NCBI GenBank assembly: GCA_020410825.1
Contig: CP084576.1
Location: 496,001-560,000 of the forward strand
From: Candidatus Megaera endosymbiont of Mesostigma viride
GTDB taxonomy: Bacteria; Pseudomonadota; Alphaproteobacteria; Rickettsiales; Rickettsiaceae
Length of the DNA stretch: 64,000 nt
Direction: 5' to 3'
Below the pieces are notes generated by a model. That model was not told the DNA's origin, did not search any database, and saw only the letters and a program-made list of their open reading frames with translations. The position numbers and the translations under genes were made by a program. Shown here piece by piece: positions 1-8,576 of the stretch (position 1 is its first letter; each line of letters opens with the position of its first letter).

Positions 1-1
1 A

Positions 2-259
2 AGCCCGATATCCGGTCAAGACACACCTGTGAATGTATCTATTACCAAGGAAGGTGAGATACTCATTGCCGAAACAAAAATCCCATTGTCTGAGCTTGCA
101 ACCAAGCTTAAAAATATTACTAAAGAAAAAAAAGACACAAGGATCTTTGTTAGCGGAGATAACAACGTTCCCTACGGTAAGATACTTGAAACCATGGCTG
201 AAATACATAATGCTGGCTTTACCAAAGTTGCATTAAGGTCAGATATAAAACACAAGTAA
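2..259 (+). CDS. tolR: TolR, C-terminal part (5' end outside window)
   Basis: The reading frame is open from base 2 and gives about 85 residues before the stop. It begins SPISGQDTPVNV, so the true start lies upstream of the window; the GTG at 29 is an internal Val codon. The sequence matches the periplasmic domain of TolR/ExbD proteins, with the NVSITKEG strand, the FVSGDNNVPYGKI segment and a terminal helix containing IHNAGFTKVAL. TolR is an inner-membrane protein that works with TolQ to energise TolA through the proton motive force. The stop codon is followed at once by the ATG of tolA, and tolB lies 140 bases beyond that, which is the standard tol order. The N-terminal membrane helix is not visible here. 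Confidence 0.9.
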   Translation, partial: SPISGQDTPVNVSITKEGEILIAETKIPLSELATKLKNITKEKKDTRIFVSGDNNVPYGKILETMAEIHNAGFTKVALRSDIKHK

Positions 260-1234
260 ATGAAGAATCAAGAGCAAAAAGCTTTTCAAAAGGATCTGAT
301 CATTTCTCTAATATTACACTTAATTTTTATTGGAGTATTTATTTACGGTCTACCTTCAATATTTAAGAAAGCACCGGAAGAACCTGATGTTATAACTTTT
401 GAAATGTTGCCAGTAGCGGATATCACTAACGTAAGAGACCAAGGCATTAAAACACCTGAACCAAAAGAAATTAAAAAATCTCAGAAAATTGAGAAATCTG
501 CTGCCTCACCAAAAGAAAATTTAGAGCAAAAAGAAGAAACTCCAAAACAGGAAGAGCCAAAACCGGTAGAAAAAAAGCCAGAAACTCCAAAAGAAGAGAA
601 AACCACACCTTCAAAAGAAGCTGAAATCGTACCGGAGAAAAAAAAGGAAGAAGAAGCCCCGAAAAAAGAAGAGCCAAAACCGGTAGAAAAGAAGCCGGAA
701 ACTTCAAAAGAAGAAGATAAAAAGAAGCCAGCTCCGATAAAAAAAGAGGTTAAGCAACCGCAACCCAAAAAAGAGGAAAATGCTAAAAAAGCGCCTAAAA
801 AACAAGAAGACGTAATTGATTCATTACTAGCAAACCTTGAAAAAGAATCGGAGGGTACTGAACGACGGTCACCGAATAGAACTCCTCCAAGCCCACCAAA
901 TGAAGGTAAGTTTGCAAAAGGTAATAACGCTGATGAAGATGAGCCTCTAGCAGTCTCCGAAATAGCTACTATAAAAGGACAAATTAAGTCTAATTGGAAT
1001 AAACCTGCGGGACTTGAAGGAATAAAAGTAGTACTTCATCTAAGCCTGGATATAGAAGGCAACGCAACCATAGTCGGGGTAAGCGGATTAAAAGGAGACA
1101 AACAACTTCAAATTCTTGTTGAAGAAAGTGCTAGAAGAGCAGTAAAAAAAGCTAACCCAATAAAGAATTTGCGTCCTGAGCGTTATAATGTTTGGAAAGA
1201 ATTTAATGTGGGTTTTGAACCGTCGGACTTTTAG
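260..1234 (+). CDS. tolA: TolA-like cell envelope integrity protein
   Basis: The protein has 324 residues. A short basic N-terminus is followed by one membrane helix (about residues 12-31, rich in Leu, Ile and Phe), then a long Lys/Glu/Pro-rich rod (about 50-205), then a folded C-terminal domain of about 110 residues ending in FNVGFEPSDF. This is the TolA/TonB architecture: the rod spans the periplasm and the C-terminal domain contacts Pal, TolB or outer-membrane partners during cell constriction. The start codon directly follows the tolR stop, so the two are probably translationally coupled. The rod sequence is low in complexity and evolves quickly, so identification rests mainly on layout and gene order. 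A TonB-type role is the alternative, but the tolR and tolB neighbours favour TolA. Confidence 0.85.
   Translation: MKNQEQKAFQKDLIISLILHLIFIGVFIYGLPSIFKKAPEEPDVITFEMLPVADITNVRDQGIKTPEPKEIKKSQKIEKSAASPKENLEQKEETPKQEEPKPVEKKPETPKEEKTTPSKEAEIVPEKKKEEEAPKKEEPKPVEKKPETSKEEDKKKPAPIKKEVKQPQPKKEENAKKAPKKQEDVIDSLLANLEKESEGTERRSPNRTPPSPPNEGKFAKGNNADEDEPLAVSEIATIKGQIKSNWNKPAGLEGIKVVLHLSLDIEGNATIVGVSGLKGDKQLQILVEESARRAVKKANPIKNLRPERYNVWKEFNVGFEPSDF
551..715 (+). repeat. Internal duplication in the TolA rod
   Basis: Two copies of a 16-codon unit reading EEPKPVEKKPET(P/S)KEE lie 117 bases apart, the first starting near 551 and the second near 668. The two copies differ by only a few bases, which points to a fairly recent in-frame duplication or to slippage in a low-complexity rod. 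Such repeats probably adjust the length of the periplasmic stalk. Confidence 0.8.
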
Positions 1235-1374
1235 TAACATGATGTGATAAAGATGTTATGGGTGCTTGTATTTACCTATCTGGCTATATTATCAAGTCTT
1301 TGCATAAAGGTTTACTTAAGCAAAATCTTGTAGTAAGTTATACAGCAAAATTTTATATCTTTAGGAGATAAAAT

Positions 1375-2706
1375 ATGATCAAAATCTTTCGAAATTTAAT
1401 TTGTTTGGCTATATTTTTTGCCATCCCTAATATTTTTGCTATAACAACCATAGAAATAACAGAAGGCAATATTGACCCTATACCGATTGCTATAAATGAA
1501 TTTTCTGGTCATAATCACGCTGATGTAAAAAGTGCGGAAAATATAGTAAAAGTTATTAAAAACGATCTACATAATTGCGGGGTATTTCGCCCTATTTCTA
1601 ATGCCGCATTTATAGAAAATAAAATAGGTGTAAGTCATAAACCTTTATTTGCCGCCTGGCAGCAAATAAATGCGAACTTACTAGTTAACGGTGAGGTTCA
1701 AAGGCTTGACTCCGGTAAGCTAAAGGTAAAATTTATTCTCTGGGATACCATACTTGAAACTCAATTAGTATCTGAAACGTTAGAGCTTTCTGAAACAATT
1801 TGGCGCAGAGGTGCTCATAAAATTGCTGATAAAATATATAAAAAAATAACTGGTTATGATGGTTATTTTGATACACGAATTGTTTATGTATCAGAAAAAG
1901 GGGCTTATACTAAAAGAATAAAAAGAATAGCGATAATGGATCAGGATGGCGAGAATCATCGATATCTTACTGATGGTTCAACTCTTGTTTTAACACCTCG
2001 ATTCTCTCCGGACGGCAGGAAAATATTATATTTATCGTACAAAAATAGAATTCCCCAGGTCTTTATGCTTGACTTAGCAAGTGGTAAAAGTTCTTTGCTT
2101 GGTAATTTTCCAGGAATGTCATTTGCTCCCCATTTTGCACCTGATGGGAGAACTGCTCTGATTTCAATTGCTCAAAATGGTAGAACTCATATATATGAAA
2201 TTGATTTAGCTACTAAAAAGAAAACTCAGCTAACGCACGGTGCTAGTATTTTTACCTCTCCTAGCTATTCTCCTGACGGGAAAGAAATATTATTCCAGTC
2301 TGATAAAGACGGCTTACGGCAATTATATATTATGGACAGAAATGGCTCAAATATCAGGAGGATCAGCAGCAGCGGATCTTATGCAGAACCGACATGGTCT
2401 ATTAATGATTATATAGCTTTTACCAAAGTAAGTAGAGATTTTGGCTTTACTATAGGAGTCATGAAGTATAGCCCAACATCTACCTATAGTAATGAGCGTT
2501 TGATTGCCAGCGGTTATCTCGTAGAAAGCCCAAGCTGGGCGCCAAACGGCCGGGTAATATTATTTACAAAAGGAAGTAAACCAAGCGCTCATAAAACAAG
2601 TGGTTTAAGTAGGTTACATACAATTGATTTTACCGGTTATAATGAAAGGGTGTTACCAACACCTTATGATGCTTCTGATCCTGATTGGTCAAAACCAAGA
2701 TCATAG
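1375..2706 (+). CDS. tolB: TolB, Tol-Pal system beta-propeller protein
   Basis: The protein has 443 residues, the usual TolB size. It begins with a signal peptide (residues 1 to about 22, with cleavage probably after NIFA). An N-terminal domain of about 140 residues follows, then a six-bladed beta-propeller made of PD40/WD40-like repeats with the recurring core SPDGRKILY / APDGRTALI / SPDGKEILF and the segment YIMDRNGSNIRRIS. TolB is periplasmic and binds Pal and TolA to couple outer-membrane invagination to division. An AGGAG Shine-Dalgarno lies just before the ATG. It is separated from tolA by 140 bases. Confidence 0.96.
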   Translation: MIKIFRNLICLAIFFAIPNIFAITTIEITEGNIDPIPIAINEFSGHNHADVKSAENIVKVIKNDLHNCGVFRPISNAAFIENKIGVSHKPLFAAWQQINANLLVNGEVQRLDSGKLKVKFILWDTILETQLVSETLELSETIWRRGAHKIADKIYKKITGYDGYFDTRIVYVSEKGAYTKRIKRIAIMDQDGENHRYLTDGSTLVLTPRFSPDGRKILYLSYKNRIPQVFMLDLASGKSSLLGNFPGMSFAPHFAPDGRTALISIAQNGRTHIYEIDLATKKKTQLTHGASIFTSPSYSPDGKEILFQSDKDGLRQLYIMDRNGSNIRRISSSGSYAEPTWSINDYIAFTKVSRDFGFTIGVMKYSPTSTYSNERLIASGYLVESPSWAPNGRVILFTKGSKPSAHKTSGLSRLHTIDFTGYNERVLPTPYDASDPDWSKPRS

Positions 2707-2946
2707 GAGCTGCTTTTAACTGGCAATTATTTGGCTATATTTTAGAGTGGGGGATATGCTATTACTATAAAACGTAGAAAGGTATATTTATAAATAATGC
2801 TAATTAAATACACTTTCTCTAGAATATGATGGTTTTAGCGCAATCCATACTATCTGTTTCGTAAATTACCTTCACTAACAATAATTTGCTTAAACTTTGC
2901 AATAAATTAATTATAATAGATTAATTTATTGCCCATTTTCGCCCGT

Positions 2947-3972
2947 ATGAAAAATTTTCTATTTTTAACCCTACTGTTATTAGTATTTCAGCAAAGCACG
3001 TTAGCTAGCTCACATCCACAGCATAAGATTAATATTATACCGGAAAAAATAGCTGTAGCTGAATTCTACGAAAAATATACGGCAATCGGACAAGCTAAGC
3101 TTGCAAACAGCACGGATTACTTTGCAAAAGTAAAGGGGAAAGTGGATTTCATATCTAGTATTCAAGGTAATAAAATAGCAAAAGGCGATGTAGTAATAAT
3201 TATAGATAAAGAAATTGCAGAAAAATTAAAATCACAAGCTGAAGCAAATTTATACCTTGCAGAATCAACTCATAACCGCAACTTATCACTTTTAAAAAAA
3301 AGCATTATCAATGTAGAGGAAATCAACAAATCAAAAGCATCGCTGGAGCAAGCTAGAAGTGAATACGCAAAAGCTCTAAAAACCTATGATGACATGGTAA
3401 TTAAAGCCATGGAAGATGGTTATATAGGAGTAATCAGAACAAATATAGCAGATGAAGTAAAGGAAGGTGATTATTTGTTTAGCCTCACAACAAAAAGTAA
3501 TTTTTATGTATTTGTGGAACTTCCAGAGATATTACGCGGCAAAATATTAACTTCGGGCGCAGTTAGTGCTCATGGAGAAAATGATGAAGCTATATCTGGA
3601 AAAATTCTAGCTATATCAGATTATTTATCTAATAACGGCACTGTTACTGCCAAATTTGAATTTCCTTATAACGATAATTTGCTGCACGGAGCGTTTGTAG
3701 AAACTGACATAATTTTCAATAAGCACCAAGCTCTTGCATTGCCTGAAAAAGCTGTCTTAAAAAACAATCAGGGAGATTTTGTTTATGTAATTACTTCAGA
3801 AAACAAAGTTAAACAAGTATTTGTAACTTTAGGAGTAAGGACAAACAACATGATAGAATTATTATCAAATGAATTAAAAGAAGGAGATATGATAGTACTT
3901 GATGGCTTAACCAAAGTATATGAAGGTGCAGAAGTAGTAGTTAATAGCAATATTAAACATTCTGGCACTTAA
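2947..3972 (+). CDS. RND efflux periplasmic adaptor subunit (HlyD/AcrA-like)
   Basis: I choose the ATG at 2947, which gives MKNFLFLTLLLLVF, a clean signal peptide ending near TLASS. An in-frame TTG at 2929 would add MPIFAR in front of it and is less likely. The mature protein has a barrel-sandwich half, an alpha-helical hairpin around residues 90-145 with heptad-like charged repeats, the second lipoyl half (KAMEDGYIGVIRTNIADEVKEG), and beta-barrel and membrane-proximal domains. This is the layout of membrane fusion proteins that link an RND pump to an outer-membrane channel. The permease gene starts 26 bases downstream. No TolC-like gene is in the window. The substrate cannot be told from sequence. 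Confidence 0.88.
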   Translation: MKNFLFLTLLLLVFQQSTLASSHPQHKINIIPEKIAVAEFYEKYTAIGQAKLANSTDYFAKVKGKVDFISSIQGNKIAKGDVVIIIDKEIAEKLKSQAEANLYLAESTHNRNLSLLKKSIINVEEINKSKASLEQARSEYAKALKTYDDMVIKAMEDGYIGVIRTNIADEVKEGDYLFSLTTKSNFYVFVELPEILRGKILTSGAVSAHGENDEAISGKILAISDYLSNNGTVTAKFEFPYNDNLLHGAFVETDIIFNKHQALALPEKAVLKNNQGDFVYVITSENKVKQVFVTLGVRTNNMIELLSNELKEGDMIVLDGLTKVYEGAEVVVNSNIKHSGT

Positions 3973-3998
3973 ATACCTAATTTGTTGTATAAAAAATA

Positions 3999-6900
3999 AT
4001 GACACTCCCTGCCCTCTGTATAAAAAGACCTGTTTTTACCATCGTACTTAGTCTTATAGTTATGACTTTGGGAGGGGTATTCTACACTAAACTACAAATA
4101 AGGGGTACACCGAATATTGCTCCTCCCATAATTTCAATAAACGCTCAGTACTCTGGAGCTGATGCGCTTTATATGGAAAAACAAATTACTACAAGAATGG
4201 AAAAGGAACTTAAAACTCTAAAAAATCTAGATTTTATGTCTTCCGAAAGTAAAGTTGGACAAAGCAATATAACTCTTTCGTTTAAATTAGATACTGATAT
4301 TGAAATTGCTCTAAATGACGTAAGATCTAAAATTTCTGATCTAAACTATATTTTTCCCGATGATATGAAACAGCCATCGGTAGCTAAGCTTGATTCAGAT
4401 AGCTGGCCGAGCATTTGGATAAGTATTAATAGCGATAGGCACGATAACCTTGAACTGACAAAAATCGCTGATGATCAGATCAAATCAGAACTTGAAAAAC
4501 TACCTACCGTGGGTAATTCAATTATCTTTGGCGGCAGATATTACACTATGCGGATAGAACCTTATAATACCAAGTTATTCGCCCATAAAATATCACCGTT
4601 TGAAATAGAACAGGCTATTACAAACCAAAACAAAGATTACCCAGCCGGTACTATTAAATCGGAGGTAAGAAATTTCACACTACGATTAAACGCATCACTA
4701 AATAACCCAAAGGAATTTGAAAATATAATTATAAAGAAATATGCGGATGGAACGATAATCAAACTGGGAGATATAGCAAGAATCGGCTTAGAGCCCCTAG
4801 AAGATGATGTAATTTTAAGATATAACGGTAAAAGGTCAATGGCCGTAGGGTTAATTAAACAATCAACAGCTAATATCATAGAATTATCAGATAGTGTTAG
4901 AAAAGAGCTTATTAAAATACAAGCTAATTTGCCAGCTGGAGTACAAGTAGAAATAGCCCATGATGCAGCAATTCCTGTTAAAGAATCAATCAGAGAAGTA
5001 TTTTTTACAATATTTGAAGCTATTGCCTTAGTTGGTTTTGTAACCTATATTTTTCTAGCTTCCGCCAAAATAACTCTTATTCCACTTGTTACTATTCCTA
5101 TCTCGCTAGTTGGAACTTTTACGGCAATGTATTTTCTAGGGTTTTCCGTTAATACCTTTACATTACTTGCTATGATTTTAGCAATAGGCCTTGTAGTTGA
5201 TGATGCCATTGTAATGCTCGAGAATATTTTCCGGCATAGTCATGAACTTGGTAAACCCCCAATACAAGCGGCATATGATGCTTCCAGTGAGATTGGTTTT
5301 GCCGTCATTGCTATGACTATTACCCTTGCTTCTGTTTTTTTACCAATAGGTTTTATTGAAGGTTTTCTTGGTAAGTTATTTGTAGAATTTGCGTGGACAC
5401 TAGCATTTTGTGTGTTATTTTCCGGTTTTGTAGCCCTTACCCTAACACCGATGATGACTAGCAGAATGATTACAAGGTCTGAAATCCCTAAACCAAAAAT
5501 ATTACAAACTTTTGATCTTTATTTAAGCAAGGCTCAAAATTTTTATATAGACTATCTAATATTAGCAATACAAAATAAAAAGAAATTTTTTGCCATTTGC
5601 CTTGCTTCCACCGTAGTTTTAATAATCAGTTTCAAATATGTTGGCAAAACTTTTGTACCTGAAGAAGATCAAGCTTTCTTACAAGTTATATTTTCAGGAC
5701 CAGAAGGATCAAGCGTTGCCGAATCGGAAAAAGCTGTTCTCCAAGCAGAAGAAATAATGAAAAAAGACAAGGATATATTTGGTTTTTTTGACGTTATCGG
5801 TTGGGGAGGAGGTGAAAATGCCATGGCTTTTGTCCCTTTGCAAGAATGGAGCAAAAGAAAAAGGTCACACCTTGATATCAAGGAAGATTTAAATAAAAAA
5901 TTCTCTGAAATAGCCGGAATGTCAATATTTGCTATTAGCCCTAGATCACTCGGTACTGGAGGATCAGATAAAATGATTGAATTTAATTTACAAAGTTCTC
6001 TTGAGTATCAAGAACTTGATGTTTTATCGAATAAATTCATTGAGAAAATGAAACAAAATCCTTTATTCCAAAACGTAGAGAGAGATTTCAAATCTTCTAC
6101 CCCCACACTGGACGTTATAGTTAATCGTGAAAAAGCTTATAGATACGGAACAAGTCTTGAAACGATTGGTAAAACCGTACAATACTTAATAGCCGGCAGA
6201 ACCGTCGGAGATTTTAGAATGGGTAATGATATATATGATGTAATTCTTAAATATTCTGATGCGGAAAGAAGTAGCCCAGAAGATTTAAATAGAATCCTCA
6301 TCAAAACTGATAATAATACTACCCTACCCCTCCAGTCCGTAGCAGATATAGTAGAAAAAATCACCGTTAAGGAGTATAAACATTATAATACGGCAAAATC
6401 TATTACTATTACCTCCGACTTATCGCCTAATAAAACTTTAGCCGATGCGGTCAAGGCTATAGAATCGATCGGAGCAGAATTGCTAAATAAAAATAACACT
6501 AAACTAGAATACCTTGGTGAAATAAAGCAAATGAATGAATCTTCTGGTGGGATTCTTGTGACGTTCCTTTTCGCTTTGGTTTTCATATTTTTAGTTCTAT
6601 CTGCACAATTTGAAAGCTTTGCTGATTCGCTGTTAATTTTAATGGCTGTCCCATTTTCAATGACCGGCGGTGTACTTGCTTTACTGTTATTTAATAACAC
6701 TATTAATATGTATAGTAATATTGGTTTAGTTACTCTTATTGGTTTGGTTACTAAAAACGCTATAATGCTTGTTGAATTTACTAATCAATTGCGCCATCAA
6801 GGAATGAAAATTACTGAAGCCGTAGTACAATCGGCAAAACTCCGTCTTCGCCCAATATTAATGACGAGTATAGCAACTATTTTTGGAGCTTTACCTTTAG

Positions 6901-7046
6901 TTTTGGCAAATGGGGCAGGAGCAGAATCACGCAACTCTATCGGGCTGGTGATTGTCGGAGGAATGTTAATCGGCACTTTATTTACAATATTTGTAATACC
7001 TGTATTATATCAAACCTTTAAAAAAGAAAAATCTTTAGTAGATTAA
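3999..7046 (+). CDS. RND family efflux permease (AcrB/HAE1-like)
   Basis: This 1,015-residue inner-membrane pump has the standard RND plan: an N-terminal helix (CIKRPVFTIVLSLIVM), a large periplasmic porter loop, a block of helices, then a second copy of the same plan. The paired acidic residues of helix 4, needed for proton transfer, are present in GLVVDDAIVMLENI, and the matching segment of the second half reads GLVTKNAIMLVEF. Length and motifs place it in the hydrophobe/amphiphile efflux group rather than the heavy-metal group. It follows the adaptor gene closely and precedes ruvC by 8 bases, so transcription probably continues into ruvC. It probably exports host-derived or toxic amphiphiles. 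Confidence 0.93.
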   Translation: MTLPALCIKRPVFTIVLSLIVMTLGGVFYTKLQIRGTPNIAPPIISINAQYSGADALYMEKQITTRMEKELKTLKNLDFMSSESKVGQSNITLSFKLDTDIEIALNDVRSKISDLNYIFPDDMKQPSVAKLDSDSWPSIWISINSDRHDNLELTKIADDQIKSELEKLPTVGNSIIFGGRYYTMRIEPYNTKLFAHKISPFEIEQAITNQNKDYPAGTIKSEVRNFTLRLNASLNNPKEFENIIIKKYADGTIIKLGDIARIGLEPLEDDVILRYNGKRSMAVGLIKQSTANIIELSDSVRKELIKIQANLPAGVQVEIAHDAAIPVKESIREVFFTIFEAIALVGFVTYIFLASAKITLIPLVTIPISLVGTFTAMYFLGFSVNTFTLLAMILAIGLVVDDAIVMLENIFRHSHELGKPPIQAAYDASSEIGFAVIAMTITLASVFLPIGFIEGFLGKLFVEFAWTLAFCVLFSGFVALTLTPMMTSRMITRSEIPKPKILQTFDLYLSKAQNFYIDYLILAIQNKKKFFAICLASTVVLIISFKYVGKTFVPEEDQAFLQVIFSGPEGSSVAESEKAVLQAEEIMKKDKDIFGFFDVIGWGGGENAMAFVPLQEWSKRKRSHLDIKEDLNKKFSEIAGMSIFAISPRSLGTGGSDKMIEFNLQSSLEYQELDVLSNKFIEKMKQNPLFQNVERDFKSSTPTLDVIVNREKAYRYGTSLETIGKTVQYLIAGRTVGDFRMGNDIYDVILKYSDAERSSPEDLNRILIKTDNNTTLPLQSVADIVEKITVKEYKHYNTAKSITITSDLSPNKTLADAVKAIESIGAELLNKNNTKLEYLGEIKQMNESSGGILVTFLFALVFIFLVLSAQFESFADSLLILMAVPFSMTGGVLALLLFNNTINMYSNIGLVTLIGLVTKNAIMLVEFTNQLRHQGMKITEAVVQSAKLRLRPILMTSIATIFGALPLVLANGAGAESRNSIGLVIVGGMLIGTLFTIFVIPVLYQTFKKEKSLVD

Positions 7047-7054
7047 ATCAAGTT

Positions 7055-7525
7055 ATGAAAATATTAGGTATTGATCCGGCTCTTTCTTCTCTTGGATGGG
7101 GTATAATAAAGCTAAACCATCCCAAAATTAACTACATAGCAAGTGGCTTGGTAAAAACTCATCCTACCGAATTAATGTATAAAAGGCTTTCTTACATTGC
7201 AAACGCAGTACAGAACATTATTGAACTTCATGATCCAGATTTAATAGCTATGGAAGAAACATTTATCAATATGAATGCAAGCTCCTCGCTAAAGCTCGGT
7301 TACGTCAGAGGTGCTCTTATGTCTTTAATAGGAAGATTCGATAAACCTTATTTTGAGTATAAACCTAATTTAATAAAGAAAACAGTAGTTGGAGTCGGTC
7401 ATGCCGAAAAGGATCAAGTAACACATATGATCAAGCTTATAATATCAGGTACTCCCGATCTTAAGAATTCTGATGAAGCAGATGCCTTAGCAGTAGCCTA
7501 TACTTGTTCTGTTTTTACTAGATAA
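7055..7525 (+). CDS. ruvC: RuvC Holliday junction resolvase
   Basis: The protein has 156 residues, normal for RuvC. The catalytic acids are visible: Asp7 in ILGIDPALSS, a Glu in AMEETFINMN (about residue 67), and a terminal pair in NSDEADALAVAY. The segment VVGVGHAEKDQV matches the conserved region before the last acids. RuvC cuts Holliday junctions symmetrically and acts with RuvAB in recombination repair. The start lies 8 bases after the RND permease stop. It runs toward the PAP2 gene on the opposite strand, with only 16 bases between the two ends and no clear terminator. Confidence 0.97.
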   Translation: MKILGIDPALSSLGWGIIKLNHPKINYIASGLVKTHPTELMYKRLSYIANAVQNIIELHDPDLIAMEETFINMNASSSLKLGYVRGALMSLIGRFDKPYFEYKPNLIKKTVVGVGHAEKDQVTHMIKLIISGTPDLKNSDEADALAVAYTCSVFTR

Positions 7526-7541
7526 TTTTAAAGCACCTTAT

Positions 7542-8321
7542 TTAATCTCCTTGTATCTGACTTTTAGGTTTTATTAAACTTAAAAAATGCAAAGAGAAAG
7601 GGATGCAAAATCCTATTAACAGCCATTTTAACTGCGATAAAAACAACGAATCTATGTGTAAAACAAGAAAGATTTGATTAACTAATAGAAATGTAGAAAC
7701 ACAAAAAATTGTTGCTATTACTTTAATATTATTACTAATTAAAGTCTTTTTATTTCTAAAACAGTATTCGGAAGATATAACACCTACTAGGGCATAATAG
7801 GCCAGCCATGAATATTCTTTAATTTCATATAATAAACCAATATATGCCATTAATAATGTACTAAAAAGCAATATGATCACGGATAAAGAGCTTTCTTTAA
7901 AAGTTTTTAAACACCAATTATAGGTAAAAATCAACAATATCCCGACAAATACTGCTCCAAAAATATCAAAATAATTGTGGTAACCTAAATGTACTAAACC
8001 TATGCTAATCCCAATTAATAAAATGATTATTAATACTTGGATTGAAAGGCGATTTATTGATTTTAATAACCACCCATATAAAACTATAGAAGATTGCATG
8101 TGCCCGCTTGGGAAAGCAAACCCCTCTTTACCTAAGCTAGGAGCTAACGGTATCTGAAAAGTAACTTTTAGAGCTAAATTAAGTAACATACTTGTTAACA
8201 ATAAACAGATTCCATGAAAAAACACTTTTCTATCAATCCATATATAACCTATGATAATTAAAGGAATAATTATGGTATCATGGCTAAAAGATAGAAAGAA
8301 GAGAGAAACATTATCCAACAT
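7542..8321 (-). CDS. PAP2-superfamily membrane phosphatase
   Basis: This 259-residue protein has at least six hydrophobic helices. It carries the second and third PAP2 phosphatase motifs: FPSGHMQSS, with the expected PSGH, and GLVHLGYHNYFDIFGA, with the catalytic His and a downstream Asp. The usual SR start of motif three is replaced by GL, and the first K(x6)RP motif is not obvious, so the active site is somewhat divergent. Such enzymes dephosphorylate lipid phosphates, for example undecaprenyl pyrophosphate or phosphatidic acid. It converges with ruvC. The start at 8321 is an ATG. Confidence 0.75.
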   Translation of the reverse strand: MLDNVSLFFLSFSHDTIIIPLIIIGYIWIDRKVFFHGICLLLTSMLLNLALKVTFQIPLAPSLGKEGFAFPSGHMQSSIVLYGWLLKSINRLSIQVLIIILLIGISIGLVHLGYHNYFDIFGAVFVGILLIFTYNWCLKTFKESSLSVIILLFSTLLMAYIGLLYEIKEYSWLAYYALVGVISSEYCFRNKKTLISNNIKVIATIFCVSTFLLVNQIFLVLHIDSLFLSQLKWLLIGFCIPFSLHFLSLIKPKSQIQGD

Positions 8322-8438
8322 TATAATTTACTTATAAATTCCATACATTCAGAAAAACTGCTTAAATTAAAAATATTGCAGCAAAATAACTCAATCAAGC
8401 AAAAATTTTTCCTAAGCTATCTTAATTTATTATGCTTT

Positions 8439-8460
8439 TCAAGCAGTACTTTTAAGCTTA
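8439..8460 (-). repeat. Short copy of the rnhB 3' end
   Basis: These 22 bases match bases 10517-10538 at 21 of 22 positions in the same orientation. The 10517-10538 segment is the last codons and stop of rnhB (SFKLKNTA-stop, minus strand). The copy lies in the gap between the PAP2 gene and the 626-residue gene and is not part of any intact gene. The match stops sharply on both sides. It is short and AT-rich, so chance is not excluded. Confidence 0.5.
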
Positions 8461-8576
8461 TAACACGGTAACATTATTACTGAGGGATTTAATATACGTT
8501 AATTTCTATAAATATTTGTTGATTATAAAAAAGAAAAATACTATAGGTTAAAAAAATTAAGTTATTACTACCAAAT

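Noticed and set aside
551..715. TolA repeats as a CRISPR-like array
   Set aside because: Only two copies exist, they are in-frame coding repeats, and there are no spacers or cas genes.
471..768. Long Ser/Phe-rich frames on the minus strand inside tolA
   Set aside because: They are the complement of the Lys/Glu/Pro codons of the TolA rod; the plus-strand frame has the expected TolA layout.
2886..2917. TTGCTT and TATAAT as a promoter of the RND operon
   Set aside because: The TATAAT is good but the spacing to the -35-like box is 20 bases, too long to support a confident call.
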